From CADEED01 sp046733635 (GTDB lineage: Bacteria > Pseudomonadota > Gammaproteobacteria > Steroidobacterales > Steroidobacteraceae): a stretch of 5,875 nt of DNA. Both the position numbers and the translations under genes were made by a program. Below are positions 1 to 5,755 of the stretch, one piece after another; the stretch's first letter is position 1; every line of letters starts with the position of its first letter. Location: positions 1 through 5,875 of the forward strand of contig JBKPPO010000328.1 of assembly GCA_046733635.1 (NCBI GenBank), written 5' to 3'. The notes under the pieces are model-generated. The model was not told where the DNA came from. It worked only from the letters and a program-made list of their open reading frames with translations, and searched no databases.

Positions 1-22
1 AATTAGCCTGGCGGCACCCTAC

Positions 23-70
23 CCCCGCGCGGTCCCTTCTCTCGAGGATCGCGCGGGGCTTTATGCTTTC
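23..70 (+). terminator. Probable terminator of a plus-strand gene left of the window
   Basis: CCCCGCGCG (23-31) and CGCGCGGGG (50-58) form a perfect 9-bp stem. Read as plus-strand RNA it extends by a G-U pair and TCC/GGA (33-35 with 46-48) to 13 bp with a 10-nt loop, followed by the weakly T-rich CTTTATGCTTT. Read from the minus strand the G-U pair becomes a C-A mismatch and no T-tract follows, so plus-strand use fits better. A TAG at 4-6 could be the end of that gene. It may also help stop porter transcripts arriving from the right. Confidence 0.5.
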
Positions 71-125
71 CGCTGGATCTCGGATTGCTTCGCCGACCAC
101 TGCAGCGGACACCCTGCTTTATCGA
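71..125. other. Short intergenic stretch after the porter stop
   Basis: This stretch lies between the hairpin at the left edge and the porter stop codon (126-128). I see no gene, repeat or T-tailed hairpin in it. Open frames running through here continue antisense into the porter and are treated as chance. Confidence 0.5.
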
Positions 126-1574
126 TCAGCGCTGCGCCTGCTGCTGGCGCCAGAAGCCACTCACCGACTCGTTGTCGATGCCCTTGGTCTCGGGCACGTA
201 TCGCATGACGAGATAGGCCGCCAGGATTCCGAAGGCGCCGTAGATCCAGAACGCGAATCCGCCATGCATGAACCCGTTCAGCGTGGAGTCGCCGAACATG
301 ATCGGGAACGTGAACGACACCAGGAAGTTCGCGCCCCACTGCGCGGCGATGGCGGTGGATATGGCCTGCGCGCGAATCGGCGCGGGAAAGATCTCGGACA
401 TCAGGATCCAGACGATCGGCCCGAAGGACATGCCGAGACCGGCCATGTAGACGCACATCGCCGTCAGGCCGTGCGCGCCGGTATTGTCCGTCCGGAACAA
501 ACTACCCAGCGCCATCATCGAGAGGCCCATGGCCAGCGCGCCGAAGATCAGCAGCGGCTTGCGGCCGACCTTGTCTACGATCAGAACCACGATCATCGTT
601 GCCAGCAGATTCAGACAACGGGCGATCAGCACGCCGAGAAATGCGGCGTCCGGGTGAAAACCCATGCGCTGCAGGATCTGTGGGCCGTAATACGAGATCG
701 CATTCAAACCCATGAGCTGCTGAAGGACGCTGAGCGCCACGCCGACCAGGACCACTCGCGCGCCAAAACTGAAGAGCGGCATCGACTTCTGCGGCTTGTC
801 CTTGGCGGCGGCGAGGTCGTCGAGCATGCGCTGGACTTCTTCGGGCTCGGCGGAACGCGACAGCATGCGCCGCGCCTGCTCCACGCGGCCGTGCCGCACG
901 AGCCAACTCGGTGACTCGGGTACGGTGAAGCTCAGCCAGAAGAACGCCAGCGCGGGCACGGCCATCGAAACCATCATCCATCGCCAGCCGGTGCGCAGCA
1001 CCCAGGCGTCATCGCCCTGAAGGCCGATGCCCCAGTTGACGAACAACACGATCGTGATGCCGCCCGCGATCGCGATCTGTTGATAGGCGCCGAGCTGACC
1101 GCGCACGGCGCTGGGCGCGAACTCGGCCACGTACATCGGGGCGATGACCGAAGCCACGCCCACGGCCAGACCGCCGAGCACACGATAAAAAATGAACGGC
1201 CAGATGGCGTCGGCGCCCATGCCGCCGAGCGGCGCAAAACCCGTCTCCGGGAATGCCGAACCGAATGCGGAGATCAGGAACAACACGGCCGCGATGATCA
1301 TCGGCCGCTTGCGTCCCAGCAGCTCAGCGGATCTGCGCGCCACGAGCGCGCCCAGGATGGTGCCGGCGAGGGCCGCGCACACGGTCGCTCCCAGCAACGC
1401 ATTCGCCGCGGTTTCAGCCATGCCGCGCGGCAGGATGAAGTTGAAATTGATCGCATCGACGACGCCGCAGATCACGGCCGTGCAGTAGCCGAACATCAGC
1501 GAGCTCAGCGTCGAAACGAACGTGGTGCCGGTGACGGCGTGCAGATGACTGGTGGTGACCTTGGCGATCTTCAT
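126..1574 (-). CDS. Sugar porter family MFS transporter (XylE/GLUT-like)
   Basis: A 482-residue inner-membrane sugar carrier of the major facilitator superfamily, the usual length for the sugar porter family, with about 12 hydrophobic segments. Family signatures occur in order: FGY at 28-30, GRKRP at 87-91, YRVLGG at 130-135, PESPSW at 219-224, QQLMGLN at 285-291, DKVGRKP at 334-340, GPIVW and SEIFP at 385-397, and PETKG at 461-465. Compared from memory with E. coli XylE, most sugar-contact residues are kept: Q166, Q285, Q286, N291, Y295, N322, W389, Q412 and W413. The proton-coupling residues D27 and E206 of XylE are C31 and M204 here, and XylE Q175 is I173 as in GLUT1, so a uniporter or differently coupled carrier is possible. 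Its start lies 4 bp after the kinase stop and has no good Shine-Dalgarno, so translational coupling is likely. The family is clear. The substrate (glucose, xylose or another sugar) is not. Confidence 0.93.
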   Translation of the reverse strand: MKIAKVTTSHLHAVTGTTFVSTLSSLMFGYCTAVICGVVDAINFNFILPRGMAETAANALLGATVCAALAGTILGALVARRSAELLGRKRPMIIAAVLFLISAFGSAFPETGFAPLGGMGADAIWPFIFYRVLGGLAVGVASVIAPMYVAEFAPSAVRGQLGAYQQIAIAGGITIVLFVNWGIGLQGDDAWVLRTGWRWMMVSMAVPALAFFWLSFTVPESPSWLVRHGRVEQARRMLSRSAEPEEVQRMLDDLAAAKDKPQKSMPLFSFGARVVLVGVALSVLQQLMGLNAISYYGPQILQRMGFHPDAAFLGVLIARCLNLLATMIVVLIVDKVGRKPLLIFGALAMGLSMMALGSLFRTDNTGAHGLTAMCVYMAGLGMSFGPIVWILMSEIFPAPIRAQAISTAIAAQWGANFLVSFTFPIMFGDSTLNGFMHGGFAFWIYGAFGILAAYLVMRYVPETKGIDNESVSGFWRQQQAQR

Positions 1575-1578
1575 GGTG

Positions 1579-3450
1579 TCAGGCCGCCGCTTCGCTGGCC
1601 GTGTTCAACGGCAGGCGGATGTAGAACGTGGTGCCCTTGCCGACTTCGGTCTCGAAGTGCAGCGTGCCCTTGTGCTTGTCCACGACCACGGTGCGCGCGA
1701 TGGCGAGGCCCTGCCCCGTCCCCTTGCCCACTTCCTTCGTCGTGAAGAACGGATCGAAGATCCGCGAGCGGACGTCCACGGGTATGCCCTTGCCCGTGTC
1801 GGCGATGGCGATCTCCACCGCGTCATCCAGCATCCGCGTGCTCACGCGGATCAACCCTTTGGCGGGAGTGCCCTTGACCACGTCGCCGATGGCATGCGCG
1901 GCGTTCACGATGAGATTGAGCACCACCTGGTTGATCTCACCCGCGTAACAATTGACCGGCGGGATCTCGCCGAACTGTGTCTCCACTTCGGCGACGTATT
2001 TATATTCATTCGACGCGATGACCAGGGTGCTCGCGATCGCCTGATTGAGGTCGGCCTGCGTCATCTCCTTGCGATCGGGATGCGCGAATTCCTTCATCGA
2101 ACGCACGATGGCCGCGACGCGGCCGAGACCTTCGCGCGCGCGGTCCAGCGCCACGGGCGCGTTCTCGAGGATGTAGTCGAGATCGGCGTCGTCTTCGGCT
2201 TCCTCGGCGGCCTTGACCGCGGCGGCGACGTTCTCGCCGCTCGCGGTGGCAGTCCGGAGATCGCGGTACTTGCCCACGATGTCGGAGAGATCGTCCATGG
2301 CCTCGCGCACGAACAACACGCTGTCCGAGACGAACTGCACCGGGGTGTTGATCTCGTGCGCCACACCCGCGGCCAACCGGCCGACGCTCTCCAGCTTCTG
2401 CGCCTGCGCGAGATCACTCTCGAGACGCCGCTGCTCGGTCACGTCCAGCATCATGCCGCGCATGATCTTGTGCTGGCCGGTGCTTTCGCTGGTCTCGCAG
2501 TTCACGACCCAGCGCAGGTCCACGCGCTTTTCGTCCTGCGTGAGCACGGAGGTCTCCAGTTCCACGTGACCGGTGCCGCTGTCCTCGATCCTGCTGCGGA
2601 CCTCGCCATTACGGTCGCGGGGCATGAGCTTGTCGAGAAAGCCCGCCTGCTTCCACATCTCCTCACTGAAGCCCAGGCGTTGCGGACCCTGCGGGCCGAT
2701 GTATTCGAAATGGCCGTCTTCCACGTCGAGCGCGAACGGAATGGCCTGCGTGCCTTCGACGACGAGCCGGAATTGCTCCCGGCCGCGTTCGAGTTCGCGA
2801 GTGCGTTCGGACACCAGTTTCTCGAGCCGCTGCTTCTCCGTGCGTTCCATCTCGCGTCGCTCGTCGAACATGCGCACGCACTCGGACATCATCACGCTGA
2901 AGGAATGCGCGAGCGCGAGCAGGATGGCGAACAGCAGCACGAGCGCGGTGGTCATGGCCGGAAACTGCGCGGCGCGGAACTGCGCCGTCACGATGTGTTC
3001 GGTCGACAACGCAACGAACAGGCGGCCCGACTTCCCGGCGTCGAGCGGAATCTCGCGAATGGAGACGTGTACGCGGTCTTCGGCGAGCTTCACCGGCTCC
3101 GTCGAAGAGAACGTCGGCGGAAACCTTCCGTGGCCCGCGAGCAGTTTGCCGGCGGCGCTGTAAACGGCCACGCCATGAACGTTTCGGTCGCTCTCCAGCG
3201 GCCGGATGACGGCGTCGGCCATCTCGGCGTCTTCGGAGTAGATCGGGTTGTAGAGTTGTGCGGCGAGGTTGGACGCATACACGCCCGCCTTCGCCTCGAC
3301 GCTTTTCTGCAGCGTGGCCGTGTCGTAGGTGAAGTAACCCACGATGCCGGCAAGCGCGCTGATGAGGATGACCAGCGCCAGCGAACCCATGAGCTGGGCC
3401 TGCAGCGGGAGATCGGTCGTGGCCGCCGTTTGTTTCTGCGCGTTGTCCAT
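1579..3450 (-). CDS. Membrane sensor histidine kinase with periplasmic sensor and PAS domain
   Basis: A 623-residue two-component sensor kinase. It has a short cytoplasmic N-terminus, TM1 at about 20-42 and a periplasmic domain at about 43-165 that resembles CHASE8-type sensors. TM2 at about 166-189 is followed by a charged coiled-coil linker (about 193-225) and a PAS domain at about 225-340 ending in the usual DVTEQRRLE. The dimerisation and phosphoacceptor helix has H365 in AHEINTP. The ATPase domain shows an N box (N512, N516), G1 box DTGKGIP (551-557), F box FDPFF (565-569), G2 box GKGTGQG (575-581) and G3 near GKGTTF. All catalytic motifs look intact. It has no receiver domain, and no response regulator lies in the window. 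An acidic, helical insert (about 400-460) between H and N boxes is typical of this AHEINTP subgroup. The ATG at 3450 lacks a clear Shine-Dalgarno and the frame stays open a short way upstream, so the exact start is less certain than the gene. The signal sensed is unknown. Confidence 0.93.
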   Translation of the reverse strand: MDNAQKQTAATTDLPLQAQLMGSLALVILISALAGIVGYFTYDTATLQKSVEAKAGVYASNLAAQLYNPIYSEDAEMADAVIRPLESDRNVHGVAVYSAAGKLLAGHGRFPPTFSSTEPVKLAEDRVHVSIREIPLDAGKSGRLFVALSTEHIVTAQFRAAQFPAMTTALVLLFAILLALAHSFSVMMSECVRMFDERREMERTEKQRLEKLVSERTRELERGREQFRLVVEGTQAIPFALDVEDGHFEYIGPQGPQRLGFSEEMWKQAGFLDKLMPRDRNGEVRSRIEDSGTGHVELETSVLTQDEKRVDLRWVVNCETSESTGQHKIMRGMMLDVTEQRRLESDLAQAQKLESVGRLAAGVAHEINTPVQFVSDSVLFVREAMDDLSDIVGKYRDLRTATASGENVAAAVKAAEEAEDDADLDYILENAPVALDRAREGLGRVAAIVRSMKEFAHPDRKEMTQADLNQAIASTLVIASNEYKYVAEVETQFGEIPPVNCYAGEINQVVLNLIVNAAHAIGDVVKGTPAKGLIRVSTRMLDDAVEIAIADTGKGIPVDVRSRIFDPFFTTKEVGKGTGQGLAIARTVVVDKHKGTLHFETEVGKGTTFYIRLPLNTASEAAA

Positions 3451-3527
3451 GCCAACGCGTTTATCGGATTGAGGGCGCCATCCCTTGAGCAGGGTCTTCC
3501 CGATGCGGCCCGGGCGGGCTGCCGGAT

Positions 3528-3551
3528 GGCGGCAGGATCTTGCCGCCCTAC
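3528..3551 (-). repeat. GTAG plus hairpin, REP-like element
   Basis: On the minus strand the sequence reads GTAG, then the perfect 7-bp inverted repeat GGCGGCA / TGCCGCC around a 6-nt loop AGATCC. A GTAG tetranucleotide abutting a short GC hairpin is the layout of GTAG-class REP elements, such as those of Stenotrophomonas maltophilia, which are mobilised by RAYT transposases. Only one clear copy is in the window, so repeat status is inferred from form. It lies in the leader or promoter region of the kinase gene. Confidence 0.45.
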
Positions 3552-3556
3552 GCGCC

Positions 3557-3572
3557 TGTGACGAAAGTCACG
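3557..3572. promoter_or_regulatory. CRP/Clp-type palindromic operator candidate
   Basis: TGTGA (3557-3561), a 6-nt spacer CGAAAG, then TCACG (3568-3572) match the CRP-family consensus TGTGA-N6-TCACA at 9 of 10 positions. The site lies 107-122 bp upstream of the kinase start, between the upstream terminator and the GTAG hairpin. CRP, and Clp in xanthomonads, bind such sites. No convincing -10 box sits at the usual distance. The same bases can also form a stem with a GAAA tetraloop (GCGC, 2-nt bulge, GTGAC), so a structural role is an alternative. Confidence 0.45.
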
Positions 3573-3595
3573 CGCTGGCTGCGCTGGCGACCCGG

Positions 3596-3627
3596 AAAAA
3601 AAAGGCCGGGGCGCGAACCCCGGCCTT
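3596..3627 (-). terminator. Rho-independent terminator of the DUF1080 gene
   Basis: A perfect 8-bp GC stem (GGCCGGGG at 3604-3611 with CCCCGGCC at 3618-3625) is extended by two A-T pairs to 10 bp, with a 6-nt loop. On the minus strand it is followed by a run of eight T (3603-3596). It lies 19 bp past the stop codon at 3647. Stem, loop and U-tract all match an intrinsic terminator and separate the hydrolase transcript from the kinase-porter unit. Confidence 0.93.
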
Positions 3628-3646
3628 CGAACGGGTTATCGAGCGA

Positions 3647-5098
3647 TCACAGTTTCCGCAGCCAGATGTTGCGGAATCGGACCAGATGACCATGGTCCTG
3701 GAGCCGGATGGGGCCGTCGCCATGCGCGATGTAGAACGGCGCGCCGATGTACGTGGTGCCACCCTTCAAGACAGTGTCATTCTGCACGAGCACGCCGTTG
3801 TGGAGCACGGTGACTCGCGCGGGAGACTTCAACGTGCCATCGCCATTGAAACGCGGCGCGGTGAAGATGATGTCGTACACGTTCCAGGTTTCGGCCGGCA
3901 GCGTGGCGTTCACGAGCGGCGGCGTCTGCTTGTACACGCTCCCGACCATGCCGTTCACGTACGTCGGATTCTCGAAGTTGTCGAGCACCTGCACTTCGTA
4001 GATGTCCTGCAGGAACACGCCGCTGTTGCCGCGATCCTGGTTCACGTTGCTCGCGGGTAGTTTGGGACCCATCCACTCGATGTGGAGCTGGACGTCGCCG
4101 AACTTCTCGCGCGTCTGGATGTCGCCGGTGCCCGGCGCCACCACCATCTCGCCGTTCACGACGTTCCACTTCGCGGGGCCGGGCTCCTTCGTGCTCTGCC
4201 AGGCGTCCACGTTCCTGCCATCGAACAGGATGATGGCATCGGACGGGGGCGCACCGGGTGTCTTGGCGGGCGTCACCTTCGCGGGCACGGGGAACCAGAC
4301 TTCCGTGACTTTCGGTTCGGGATCCACACCCTCGTTCTTCGCGAGCGGACGAATCTGGATGTTGCGGTAGAAGATCTCGGCGGCTTCGGCCTGCAGCGCG
4401 ATGCGGCCCTTGTCGAGCTTCACCGCGTTGCCGCCCTCGAGCGACTTGATGTCGACCACGCGCATGTTCTGCACGCCATTCACGAAGTGCAGCGCCTTGT
4501 CCCCCTTCACGACGATCTCGAGCGTGTTCCAGCCGGGGAACTCGTTCACGCGGCCGTGGCGCACCCGTTCGAACTTGCCCTCGTTGCCGATCGTGACCGG
4601 CACGCCGCCGTCTTCGAGCAGCGTGAAGCGCTGCGTCGCGGGATCGATGAAGCTCGTGGCGCGTGCGGAGACGGCCCAGAGATCGCCGACATCACCCTCC
4701 TGGATCTGCGCTTCGACGGACGCGGGCCAGTCGCCGGTGCGCTGGCGATGCACGTGGTACAGCAGTCCCGCATCACGCTGCAGGTTCGCTCGCGGTGCAA
4801 ACTTCTTGTCGCCCCAACGGTACTCGAGGCGCAGCCTGTAGTCCTGGTACTCGTTGGCCGAGAGCAGGTAGGCGTTGGGTTGTTCGGAGCCGGCGGCCTG
4901 CGTGGGGTACACGTGGATGGCGCCGTCTTCCACCTTGAAGAGGCTGGCGGGTGCGGCCGAGGCGTTCGGGCTCGCCGAGTGCGCGGTCCAGCCCGCGAGT
5001 GACTTGCCGTTGAACAACGGCTTCCAGGTCGTGGCGTCGTCCGCGGCCGACGCCGCACCGGCGCACAGGATGGCGCCGATCATCAACACACTGCGCAT
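3647..5098 (-). CDS. Secreted two-domain DUF1080 (3-keto-disaccharide hydrolase family) protein
   Basis: A 483-residue exported protein. The N-terminus is a Sec signal peptide with probable cleavage after ASA at residue 18. Two tandem DUF1080 (PF06439) domains with a concanavalin/LamG-like fold follow. Domain 1 (about 25-250) opens with LFNGKSLAGW and closes with FYRNIQIRPL. Domain 2 (about 288-483) opens with LFDGRNVDAW and closes with FRNIWLRKL. A Pro/Lys/Ala-rich linker lies between them. Domain 2 has the most typical core, with GNSGVFLQ, YEVQVLDN and WNVYDIIFTAPRF. Domain 1 carries the matching AGLLYHV and EAQIQEGDVGD. Members of this family hydrolyse 3-keto-glycosides made by sugar oxidoreductases, but many are uncharacterised, so the substrate is inferred. 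Translation starts after a GGGGGG Shine-Dalgarno (5106-5111) 7 nt from the ATG. A strong terminator follows the stop, so the gene is its own unit. No sugar dehydrogenase partner is in the window. Confidence 0.9.
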   Translation of the reverse strand: MRSVLMIGAILCAGAASAADDATTWKPLFNGKSLAGWTAHSASPNASAAPASLFKVEDGAIHVYPTQAAGSEQPNAYLLSANEYQDYRLRLEYRWGDKKFAPRANLQRDAGLLYHVHRQRTGDWPASVEAQIQEGDVGDLWAVSARATSFIDPATQRFTLLEDGGVPVTIGNEGKFERVRHGRVNEFPGWNTLEIVVKGDKALHFVNGVQNMRVVDIKSLEGGNAVKLDKGRIALQAEAAEIFYRNIQIRPLAKNEGVDPEPKVTEVWFPVPAKVTPAKTPGAPPSDAIILFDGRNVDAWQSTKEPGPAKWNVVNGEMVVAPGTGDIQTREKFGDVQLHIEWMGPKLPASNVNQDRGNSGVFLQDIYEVQVLDNFENPTYVNGMVGSVYKQTPPLVNATLPAETWNVYDIIFTAPRFNGDGTLKSPARVTVLHNGVLVQNDTVLKGGTTYIGAPFYIAHGDGPIRLQDHGHLVRFRNIWLRKL

Positions 5099-5128
5099 GA
5101 AGATTCCCCCCGCCGTGAATGGCGGCGC

Positions 5129-5137
5129 AGTGTAACA
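5129..5137 (-). promoter_or_regulatory. Candidate extended -10 promoter of the DUF1080 gene
   Basis: The minus strand reads TGT-TACACT, an extended -10 form with 4 of 6 matches to TATAAT, in otherwise very GC-rich DNA and about 30 bp before the ATG. No recognisable -35 lies 17 bp upstream. A small hairpin (CCGCC at 5110-5114 with GGCGG at 5121-5125) sits between it and the Shine-Dalgarno. Confidence 0.3.
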
Positions 5138-5164
5138 AACAGCGCAGCCGCCGCCCGGCGCGGG

Positions 5165-5187
5165 GGAGGGGCCGATGCGGCCCCTCC
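5165..5187 (-). terminator. GC hairpin after the EF-hand gene, no T-tract
   Basis: GGAGGGGCC and GGCCCCTCC form a perfect 9-bp stem around a 5-nt loop, starting 24 bp past the EF-hand stop at 5211. No T-run follows on either strand. It could be a non-canonical terminator, an RNA-stabilising 3' end, or part of the upstream region of the DUF1080 gene. Confidence 0.4.
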
Positions 5188-5210
5188 TTCCGGCCTGCTC
5201 TGCGTGGGCC

Positions 5211-5699
5211 CTACTGTTGCGGCGACGTCATCGGAGACGTGGAGTTGCTGTCGGTTTTCTTGCCGCTACCGCTCGAATGACTCATGTATTCGTCGGTGCT
5301 GAGATACCCGTCGCCATTGCGGTCCGCTTGCGAGAATCCGCGCCCGAGCTTGCGATTGGACGAAGCCTCGTCGCGCGAGATGCGGCCGTCGCCGTCGGAA
5401 TCCATGGAGCTGAACGTTCCGGCCGAGCTGCTTTGGTTGCCCTGGTTCTGGCTGCCCTGGCTGCTCTGGTTGCCATGTGATCCCTGGTTGCTCTGCGAAC
5501 CCTGGCTGCCCTGTTGCCCCTGACCCTGCGTGGAACTGGGGTTTCCGGGGGTTTGCGAATTGCCGCTGTTTCCCTGGGACGGGATGCTTTGCGGGTCGGT
5601 GGACGGTTGTTGCTGGCTGCTGGGCGATGTGGTCTGCGCGAACGCGAAACCCGCCGGAATCAATGCGGCGGCGGTGGCGATCAGAAGATTGCGTTTCAT
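5211..5699 (-). CDS. Secreted low-complexity EF-hand protein
   Basis: A 162-residue protein with a clear signal peptide (MKRN, hydrophobic core, probable cleavage after AFA at residue 21). A Ser/Gln/Gly/Asn-rich disordered stretch (about 22-98) follows, then two EF-hand calcium loops and a polar Ser-rich tail. Loop 1 at 100-111 is DSDGDGRISRDE and loop 2 at 126-137 is DRNGDGYLSTDE. Both have acidic or amide ligands at positions 1, 3 and 5 and Glu at 12, so both should bind calcium. The 26-residue spacing between loops is shorter than in calmodulin but common in periplasmic proteobacterial EF-hand proteins. The start is supported by a GAGGAG Shine-Dalgarno at 5706-5711, 6 nt from the ATG. That site is paired in a leader hairpin. 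The function is unknown; calcium-dependent envelope or surface roles are possible. It is separated from the DUF1080 gene by about 110 bp and a hairpin, so it is probably independent. Confidence 0.88.
   Translation of the reverse strand: MKRNLLIATAAALIPAGFAFAQTTSPSSQQQPSTDPQSIPSQGNSGNSQTPGNPSSTQGQGQQGSQGSQSNQGSHGNQSSQGSQNQGNQSSSAGTFSSMDSDGDGRISRDEASSNRKLGRGFSQADRNGDGYLSTDEYMSHSSGSGKKTDSNSTSPMTSPQQ
5424..5531 (-). repeat. Imperfect Gln-Gly-Ser coding repeats in the EF-hand gene
   Basis: Residues 57-92 are an imperfect run of short units of the QGS, NQG and SQG kind. In DNA this is a chain of CAG/AAC and GGC/AGC triplets with some near-identical 9-15 bp blocks. It encodes a disordered spacer between the signal peptide and the calcium-binding part, and is the type of tract that changes length by slippage. 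Confidence 0.6.
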
Positions 5700-5702
5700 G
5701 GA

Positions 5703-5740
5703 AAACTCCTCGGGAAGGTTTGTGTGCCCGGGAGGAGTTT
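5703..5740 (-). promoter_or_regulatory. Leader hairpin masking the EF-hand Shine-Dalgarno
   Basis: In minus-strand RNA, AAACTCCTC (5740-5732) pairs perfectly with GAGGAGTTT (5711-5703). After a 2-nt CC bulge, GGG (5729-5727) pairs with CCC (5714-5712) around a 12-nt loop. The 12-bp stem buries the whole GAGGAG ribosome binding site of the EF-hand gene. If this arm is transcribed, translation would depend on opening the hairpin by heat, protein or RNA. Confidence 0.5.
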
Positions 5741-5755
5741 CAATTCACGTGCCAA
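5738..5755 (-). promoter_or_regulatory. Sigma-54-like promoter motif, weak
   Basis: The minus strand reads TTGGCACG-TGAA-TTGAA, close to the sigma-54 consensus TTGGCACG-N4-TTGCW with the correct GG-to-G spacing. The nearly invariant GC at -12 is GA here. A start about 12 nt downstream would fall inside the Shine-Dalgarno hairpin and drop most of its upstream arm. No sigma-70 -10 box was found at the right distance from TTGGCA. Low confidence. Confidence 0.2.

Noticed and set aside
63..914. 283-codon plus-strand frame over the porter 3' half
   Set aside because: Highly charged, His/Arg-rich composition without domains, and antisense to clear transporter signatures.
3460..3465. GATAAA as a -10 box for the kinase gene
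   Set aside because: No matching -35, and the start would fall only a few bases before the ATG; too weak to list as a promoter.
1552..3561. 669-codon plus-strand open frame antisense to the kinase
   Set aside because: Its translation is rich in His, Arg, Leu and Ala with no family motif, while the minus strand encodes a complete kinase with all catalytic boxes. High GC content makes such antisense frames common.
4082..5002. 306-codon plus-strand frame over the DUF1080 gene
   Set aside because: Antisense shadow with no recognisable motif; the minus strand has a signal peptide and two family domains.
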